This document shows, piece by piece, positions 13,501 through 23,100 of a DNA stretch of 35,824 nt. The stretch's first letter is position 1; every line of letters begins with the position of its first letter. Origin of the DNA: Plakobranchus ocellatus (Eukaryota > Mollusca > Gastropoda > Plakobranchidae); the NCBI GenBank assembly GCA_019648995.1, contig BLXT01000383.1, positions 185,884 to 221,707 of the forward strand, in the 5' to 3' direction. A program made the translations under genes and the position numbers. The notes under the pieces were generated by a model. The model did no database searches. It saw only the letters and a list, made by a program, of their open reading frames with translations, and was not told where the DNA came from.

Positions 13501-16500
13501 TAAGTCTAAACATTATTAACCATCTTTGATCCTAGTTTTTAATCCTAAAAGTGTGAATGGCCAGTTAAACGGGCAAATTTGCTTATTTCCCCTTTTTCTG
13601 TGATATGAAAAAAATTTATAGTCAGTCTAAAAATGAATATATATTCAACCACAATTTAATGTACACAGTTTTAATGTACAGTGACATCTGTTATGGTCAA
13701 ATGTGCCGTTTTCATTAAAGAAATACGTATCTGTGAGAGTAATATTTGCTTAAATGAATGTTGTTATCTTCACCTATCTTTTGTAAGTTGATATATGGAT
13801 TTGAAAGAATCTATCTTTTACAGCAATCAGTTAAAACAGCGACACCATTGCTGGATAATTAAGTGCGCAGTCTTATGAGTAAAAATATAAATATTTAAAG
13901 AAAGAGGATCTGTATAGATAGACAGGCCCTCACCTCATCCCAGGACTTTATGCCACTCAGCAGAGACCTAACAAAATCGTCATCAGGGCGACGCACTGCA
14001 CCATTCTCCATGTCTCTGTGAGATTAAAAAATATTATTTAAAACATCCACCAACATGTTTCAAGGTAAAACCACAAGATCAGAATGATTCAACTGAGCCC
14101 AATTATAAGTATGATGATTTCTGAAATTCAGGGTTTATGTTCTTTTTATATATATTTTCATAAAAAATTTTGATTGAGCATGCCATCATATAAACAATAT
14201 TTTAGATAGCATGCCTATACTCATGGTGGCTCTCAGTGCCTAAACAAAGTCAGGAATAATATCAACCAGAATGAGTCCAAATCACAATTTCGCAAAATTA
14301 AGATTAGTCAAGTGGGTGATATTATACATTCTATTGGACATAGAAAGCCTTTCTTGTACCTTAACTTTAACAATTTTAGTCAAAGCAAGAAAATAAGAAT
14401 AAAGTTGGGAGTTTTTTTCGTTTTTTTTTTTACATTAAGAAACAAGCATTGAAATAAGTCTTACTATTTTTTAGTTGCTAGAGGAGTATCTCAGCTCAGA
14501 CTGAAATTAACCAATTGCTATGGATTTATTGAAAAGGTTCTAACAGAAAGAAGTTTTGGTAAAGATTTTTCACTCTCACTTATTTTTATTGGTTGAATCA
14601 CATCATTATTCTAAACTATTTTTTTACTCCTTAACTGCTGTTCATCTTCAACCTTTCCAAATAAAACAGAAGAAGATAAAATTATGCAAAATAGAATTCC
14701 ATCCTAGCAATGATATTTTATTGTCAAAATTCCACTTTACACAAATCTGGTCTGGAATGTCTTTAATGTGCTCTCAATGCTGATTTTGATTCCTTTCAGG
14801 CTCTCCTTCATCTCGTCCTCTCTTTGCCGCAGAGCAATGTTGAAATCCTCTATCAAATCACGCCAGTTCTCTACATAGCTCTAGAAACAGTGATAAAATT
14901 ACTGTTTTTACAAATTTATTGTTTTCAATCTCAGGGGATGCATGACAAAAATAAGATATTATAATAATTTATTAATTAACATTCTGAATTTAATATGAAT
15001 TTCTTTTTCAAATCTTTCTTTAGAGATTGCATCCTTTTTTAAATATTCATACATTTTTATATTCAATATGTTTCTTGTGGGTCAAAATATGGCCTCTTAT
15101 TTAAAGGTATGTCAAAAAGCTTCTTCTATTAACTGCTCTCTTACACAAACTTGTAGAATTTGCCTCTGTTTCAAATGAGTTTGGCAGATAAAAATACACA
15201 ATCTTGGAAAACCTGGTGGGGGTCGGACATCATACCTGGATCTTAGTGAGAAGATCTGTGTCTCTGTCACTCAGCAGTATGGTGAAGTGGTTTGCCATTT
15301 TTACCCAGCCCTTCTCACTCAGCTGCAAACGTTTGGCTGTGTTCAGTTGGTACTCCTCGGTTACCTAGAGAACATGAGTCTAAATTACATTGTCGCTAAG
15401 GTAGTGATTTCCTTTTTTTTTTCACAATTACAATGTAACAGGTAAAGATGAATTAAGAAGGAAAAATAACTAAAAATTGGAGGCACTATTTTCGTTTTAT
15501 AAATCTAATCTAAGATTCTACTCTTTCCATCAACTTTTATTACCATTTAATGGTACTGAGTGAAACCCTGTGTAATTCTATTGTAACAGACTTTGATGAT
15601 TTTAATTAGCCAGTTCCACTGAGCAAGGCCTCCTAACTTTTAAATTCCTCTACTCTTTTACCAGAGTTTGTCATATGTGCCCTCATTTTGTTATGTATGT
15701 GCTCATTTACTTTGATCCATTTGTTTGAGGTTTTTTTCTATTCGGGATAATTTAATTTCAAGCACTTGAAAATGTGCTTTGCTGAATGTCTTATGATATA
15801 CGCCTATGAAACCTATGCATAAATGCAGGATATAAATTGATGTATAATAGCAGTGACAACAATCACATGCATCTTTCATAATCTTTTATTATGTTTGCAA
15901 AGCAAAAACCTGCTTTGAGGGTTACATTGCATGCATCTAAAGCAAGCCATTACCTTGAGAGCCAGGCTGTATGCCGCCGTGCTCCACACCTCCCTTTCCT
16001 CTGAGAGCATGAAGACTTGTCTCTCCAGACGACGTCTCTGTAGCTCATACAGGTCATGATACTCTGCCAGCAGACTGGCATTCTTCTGGGACTCAGTGAG
16101 AGCACTCCTCAACTAATGAGGAACAAACAATACTTTCTTGATTTGAGGCTGATTCCTACCATTTCAACTTAATTGCACTGGTCTTATTCAAACAATATTT
16201 GCTTATATCTGAGAGTTGAGTATGAAAATTGTATATGAATGAAATAGATGCATATACACATTCTTATGGTTTAGATGACTAAAAAATAGCCTTGAGAAAT
16301 ATGCTTTCAAAAAACAATCATTTGGCCCTTCCCACATTCAGAGGCTGAAGACTGTACGTCTTGACACCACACATAATGCGGCAGTCGTCACAAATAATGT
16401 TTAAGAGGAAGATACATTTTGGTTAAATCTATCAACTAAATAATATTTTAATAACCAAATATTATATTGTCACAAAATTTTTTCCAGTCATCATCATAAT

Positions 16501-19500
16501 AGAAATCCAAGAAAAAGAAATCTGATAATAAGAAACACTCAAAATAATGTTTACTTTGTGTTGTCTGTCTCATTCAGATTGAATTTATGGCATAAATTCT
16601 GGCGTGCAAGAAGAAAAGCTTTCTAAATTCCAGATTTGTAGTATTTCAGACAAAACTATTGAGTGTGTTTCTGAATGTACTATATAGATTTGCAAATTTC
16701 AATTTCAAAACCAAATCCTATTACCAGAGGAACCAATATTTAACAAAAGTTTTAATAACAACAATTGCTATAACAAGAGATTTGTAAAGTGTTGTTTTTC
16801 TCTTTATTTAAGCCATATAATATACTTCTACAATAAAGATATCAAAATTGCTTCCCTTGGTAAATAGCGATAACAAAATTTGTATGTTTAAAAAGAAGAA
16901 GCAAAAAAGCATCTAAAAATCTTCTTTGCCCAATAATCACAAAACCCAAAACTTAACTTGCCATAAAGAAGCTTGGAAATTTGTGCATCCTCATCAAGTT
17001 TTACTATAAAAGTTGATGATGCCTAGTATCATGCTATACCTGTTTCCCCCTTAGCTCCCTCACATTACACCTTGCTAAGCATAGCCAGTTTACTTGCGTA
17101 AGTCTAGACCACCCTTACCCATCCAGCCTAGCTTATGATCCCCCATGTAAGGCCACACAGTTGTGTGTGGCACAACTGGGAAGTGGGAATGGCGCAGGAG
17201 GAAAGCTAATGAACACTTAAAATAAAAATGGACCTTCGATGTGTTGCATGAATGAAGAGAGTAAAATTACAAGAAGATGGAGAATCAGTGGGAACCCATC
17301 TATAGGCTATAGAGAGATCGACCTAGTGTTAGATAAACAAGCCAAGCCCAGCACTCAGCCAATGACCATTGAGTGTATCCATTTATCTCCTCCCCTTCCT
17401 CACCCTTGTTAATTACTTGTCTATCTTTGACATTCTCTACCATAACTACATGCCTGAGTAGTGAACCATGAAAGTATTTGGTGTTTCCAGCATTTACTCC
17501 CATTTAATAGAATAATAAATTCCTCTTTAATCCCTTGCTATAACAACACTTTTTGATAAGAGCAAAAGTTGGCATTATTATCGAGTTTTCAGTATTTAAA
17601 AAAAATGGACAGTTGGAAACTTACATCTTCTTGTGCTTTCTGGGCTTCTTTTGTGACTTTTCTGTCATGCTCTTTCACATCAGTTAGCTCACTAATATGA
17701 AAATATTAAAGACATTGAGGAATGCATGGAATAAAAAAAATAAAATCTCATGACCTTATGAAAAGCAAATCCGTATGACCATTTTGTCTTTCTCAGCATA
17801 TTTAGAATGAACAACAATTAGATATCATAACAATTCTTGTTCACTAGTGATTAAATAAAAAATTAAATGAATACATCTTCTGTAACCTTTTTTGATGATT
17901 TTTTATGAAAATTGGCTTCTTAACATTTTTTTACTTATATATATTTTTTTTAATCTATGGTTTTATCCATTAATTTTCTGTTATTTATATTGCTTTTCTA
18001 ATGAAACATATAAAGCAATTTAGATAAAGCCTAAATGCAAATTAAGCTTTACAAATGTCAATTATCAAACAGTAAAAATGACAAACCTAGTGAGGACTCC
18101 AATAGTTCCTTTGAAGCGCATGAGTTCATCTGTGAGTCTTCTATCCAGGGCTCGTTGGGCCATCACTTCCTCATGGAGGCTAATATGGACAAGTGAGGAA
18201 TACAAAACATTAAACACGTAAATTTATGAGATAAAGATATATAGCATTCAATCTAAAAACATATTAAACATTTCGACTGGCTAGATCTTTATTTCATTTT
18301 TCTAATGTTTTTTTTTTCATTCCAATAAAATACGAGTAGGTTGAAAATTCATAGCAAAACGAAGACAGAGCGGAAAAATTTATTACAAAGGTTTTAATCA
18401 AACCAAATGTGCTCTCTGTTTTTTTAGGGTAAAATCTCATTCTCACAAGAGAGGGGTAAAACTTCACGAGACAGGATAGTTAGAGCCTTTAAATAGCTGT
18501 CGTTTTTGGAAAGAGACTATGCTGTTCCTAGACTTTCTTCTTAAATATCATGTTATGGGAACTTAAAATCCTTCACAACTCGCCAGCTATGTATTTTGAG
18601 TTTTTAATTCCCCTGTATTCCACATCTATTTGTAAACATCTTGAAATTTGAATTTTATTGACATCTTGATCAGAACTGAAGTTATGACATTTTTTTTAGG
18701 GAAAAATCAGATTAAAAATAAAAATCCATAATTATTTTGACTTTACAAAGGGTTTACACAAAAAACAAAGGCATTGAGTCTCAATGGGTTTTGTCAGATT
18801 GCAGCATTTCAGTAAACATACAGAAACAATTAAATTTTTCATGAGACAATACAAAAATGGGGGAGGCTAAAACAAACAATGAAACGCAATGTTTGCATTT
18901 CTTAACCTCTGACCTCATAATCTGTTGTGGCACCTTGTTGAGTAAATCGCTGTATTTGTTTCTGAGATCCGCCAGAAGTTCTCCCCTCTCCACACATTCC
19001 ACGCTGGTCTGGAGAAAATCAGGGACAAAATTTAATGCAGGGGCAATTTTTTTCCTTTAAATTTATTCTTTTCAAAATACAAAACTATAAAAAAAAAATT
19101 AAAGTGAATCCAATTTTTCTTCACTTTATAAAAGGTCACATTTATGAGAAATGGCACAGACTACTGAGTTCTTATTAAATCTACTGTCCATAATTTCCTG
19201 CACCTTCCTGTGGAAAACAATGCAGAGCAATGTCATATTCTGGTTAAGGATTGGGTGTAACAATAATACCCATTCCAGGGACCAGTATTGAAAATTGGTC
19301 TGCATCAGCACATTTCTTTTTGCTGTGCAGTTTTTCCTATTTAATTCCAACCAAATTTACTGGCATAATTAGGTTACGAGAGCAGCCCTTAGTCACCAAT
19401 ACAAACAGAGTTTCACTAAATAGTAAGCTTTAAGTTAAATGAAATACTTCATTCCAGTGACATATATATTTTCAAGTAATAAAAAACTTTTCTTTGCCTT

Positions 19501-20122
19501 TTCTATTAGATCTTGATGCTGTGGTGCCCAAGAGTTTTAAAAGACATACTAATTACTCAATTTGAGATTCCTCGTATTTCCTCCCGTTGTTCATTTATTT
19601 GTGTGCTATAGTTTAACTTCCATAGGATATTGCACTTCTTTGAAGTATAGCTTTTTTTTGTCTACAGAGGAATACAGAAGAAAACAAAGACGAGATTTCT
19701 ACCATTGAATAAAGGCTCAAACTTTCATACCTAAATGAAGATTTGTTTCATTGGTATTGTTGTTGTTGTCGTTTTGTAAAATCAAAATAATGTTTTCATT
19801 TACCAGATGCTTTTGAAATAATAGCCACTTTTTTAAAACTTTTCTTTTTACCTGCCGAATAAGCTCATGGAAAACAACATTGTAGATGTTTTGTTCCCGT
19901 TTTATCAGCTCCAAAAGGTTATGCATCTGTCAAAGAAAATAAGATAAATGTTAAAATCAAACTTGTACTATTTTAGCCAACTGAAATGTTTTCTCTTGCC
20001 TTTTTTATGAATATTACAAACTTGTTTCCCTGAGATGCTTGAAAAAAATTCCTTATATCCATCTCTTTATTTCTGCTCTACATTTCCTGTCTCTTTTTGT
20101 TTTGCATCTCTCTCTCTCTCTG

Positions 20123-20174
<52 letters not shown>

Positions 20175-23100
20175 NNNNNNNNNNNNNNNNNNNNNNNNNN
20201 NNNNNNNNNNNNTCTCTAACTCTCTCTCTCTCTTTCTCTCTCTTTTCATTACTTTCTTCCTTCTCTTGCTCTTTCACTTTTTTTTTAATTTTAATTCAAT
20301 GAATTTACAGCTAAAAAAGTTATCCTTTTCTATTTGTCTTTGTTGCCGCCACCCCCCCACCCCGCCCTTGCTTTCCTCCCTCCTTCTCTCTCACCAAGTG
20401 CCTACTCTTTGCTCCTACTTAGTCTCAGCTGTAACTCAAGCAATTTTCATTATTACCTGTGTTGGACCAGATCCTCCCTCTACCTCCAACTCATTCACAC
20501 CTGCTTTGTCCAGCATATTTCCCAGTGCCTGTTTCAGCTGCAAAACCTCATAGCGGCTCCCAGGTTTCCTGCAGAAGTAAAAGAAAAAGAAAAGTCAGAA
20601 AAAGAACCTACAAGATTTCTATACAGAAATAGGATAGTTACAAAAGTAATGCCTAAAAAGCCTCAATTATTGCTGACAGTAAAGAAGTATGGCTACTTCA
20701 TGTGAGAGGCATCATCCTAAATTGCCAGTCCAAAATCCTGTGACATGATTTGAATTTTGACGATTGGAAATTATTGTATCAAATGTGCGAAACATGGCAT
20801 ATGAGTTTAATAGAATAATTCCTATACCTTACATATCTATGTGATATATTCATCAGTTGATTAAAAATTTGAGAGGTGGGCATCTATCCAGGGTGTTACA
20901 TCAATAATAAAGATTTTGGCAAACCATAGGTATGCCTTCATGTGCAGTTTTTGTACGAATAAAAAAGCCAATAAGCTGTATCAGGTATTCATAGCTTTAA
21001 TTATGATTCACTTCTTAGGTATGTAATATTTTATGGTCAATTAACAGCTAAGCTGAAGAAGCCTAGCCAACACCAAGTCATTGAAGGAGCTTTGTAGAGG
21101 TCCTATGTGCCCAGAGGAATGAAGAAGCAAAAGTTAAGTACGTAAGCCAAGCCCTAGCCATTGTTATGTTTCATTTCATTATGACCATCCACCATCAGGT
21201 GCTCAACAGTGAAGACAATGTCTTTTTGCCTGTTCTCTGAAATGTTGCATAGCATCTCCTTGTCGTTTGTAAAGTTAATTCTTTTACATGAAGTGAATTC
21301 TTAGACATTGTGTTACCTTAAGCTCTTGTTCTTCTGTCAGTTTTAGTGAATTTGTAGAACATGACTGCATTTGCAGGGATAGAAGGGATTTAGATAGTCC
21401 AAAGAGTCTTCATCATTTTTCCTTCACTTGGAAAGAGATAGGGATCCCTTTATACAGTTAAACATTTGAAATTTTAGGTGGAGAGCTATTCCCTAAGTTA
21501 CTATATTTTTAGAGAAAAGAGTCACTTACATGGAGGGAAACAGAACCAAGTGTTTTTCATGATCCTCTGGCTTTGTGCTGTAGCGACTGCAAAAAAGGAC
21601 AAAAAAATAGAGGACACAATTTTAAAAAATTGTCTGTAAGTTGGCAAAAATATTTAAAATATTAATCAATCAAGCATCTGAATCAGCTCGATAATAAATG
21701 AGAATGTTATAGAGAATCCACTTGTGTATGACCTATCCTAATATGAACATGTATGAAGATATAACATAGTGACAAATAATCTTTTTAAACAACCCTGTTG
21801 TTCAGAAATTCATGGAAAATCAATGCTGAGTTGCAATTAATGAAGCAAGAAATACTGATGCATTTGAGAATCCAACAGGTACTAAATCTGTTTAAGGGGG
21901 AGTTGTGCAAAGAGTTAGATAATGTATAACTGCCGACAAGAAAAGCTGGCTCACTTACTCTGCATGATAGTCAATACCCACAACACCTTTGTTCTTTACA
22001 ATGTGATATTCATCAGGCAACAGTGTGTTTGGCAGGTGCAGAGGCTGCTCAGGAAAAAGAAAGACAATTCATGCAAAAGAAAGGAAATAAAATGAGAAAG
22101 ATGATAACGGCGTGGCTTTTCAACATGATAAATACATGAAAATGTAATGCAAAGATTTAACTCCTTAGGTCTAAACTTTGAATGCATAAAAGATTTCCAA
22201 AAATAATAAAACACTGCAGTTTTAACTGTCCAAGTTTCTAAAATTTTAATTAAAATTTGATTTTAGTGTTAGTTTTCTGTGCCAAACCATGCTATTTATT
22301 TTAGAAGAGGCCAATTAATGATATAGGGATGTATTGACATATTTTTTCATCACGATTGTACTGAATTTGAAACAGAAAGTTGTATATATAATCCACATAT
22401 AATATATGTGAGTAAAAAAAATTGTATTTTCACATTTAAGGGAAATGAGTGAAAGGAATAACAAAAGATATGTCTATTCAATGCAAGTGTACATTCATGC
22501 AGGTTTCTTTAAAATTCAGATATAGACTTTTTACTTCTAAATGTAGATGATCTATATGACAAGATGATTCAGAAGCATTTGAATCTAGTAAAAAGGCTGC
22601 TAAAAATATCTTTATCACTACATTTTTGTGGCCATCTCACAATACTGCTGATCTCAACAAGGAAATTCCTGACAATGACATTTTTCAGATAGTGATAACT
22701 GCAAAAAAAAAAAAATTTGATTCACAGACCTGATTTTGAAAAGGTCAACTCTTGAATATAAAAAGCTCAACCTATCTTAGAAACACATGCTCTTACACAG
22801 CAAAAGAAGAACAAGTCATGCCATTCTTCTTAAAGTCAGTTCTCTCCAAATAGCATCATAACTATTTGCAAAACTTCCCACAAATGTCAAGCAGACATAT
22901 GAATAGCATACTTGTAACAGTCTTTTTATCAAATAGAGGTACAGCAAATTTGAAGCCATACTCAACCCTCCTCCCCCACCCCTCCCTCCCAAACCCCCTT
23001 TTGTAAATTCTCTTTCTGTGTCTCTGTATATCTACCTAGAGAGAAAGAGAGAACTTGGTGTCTCTCACTTTCGTAAGTTCTCTTTCTCTCTCATATATGC

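Larger units (their letters stand above)
13277..15953 (-). other. AXDND1 introns 12-15
   Basis: Introns 15365-15953, 14881-15235, 14016-14740 and 13277-13933. AT-rich, no further exons, RNA genes or identifiable repeats seen. Confidence 0.5.
17692..19851 (-). other. AXDND1 introns 8-10
   Basis: Introns 17692-18086, 18180-18913 and 19009-19851. AT-rich with homopolymer runs; nothing further recognised. Confidence 0.5.

Noticed and set aside
17300..17503. 67-codon minus-strand open frame in AXDND1 intron 11
   Set aside because: No matching splice phase; exons 11 and 12 already join in frame across this intron.
20035..20705. Long open frames over the TC repeat
   Set aside because: They are Ser/Leu or Arg/Glu translations of a microsatellite and cross unknown bases; only the minus-strand exon 20457-20568 inside is real.
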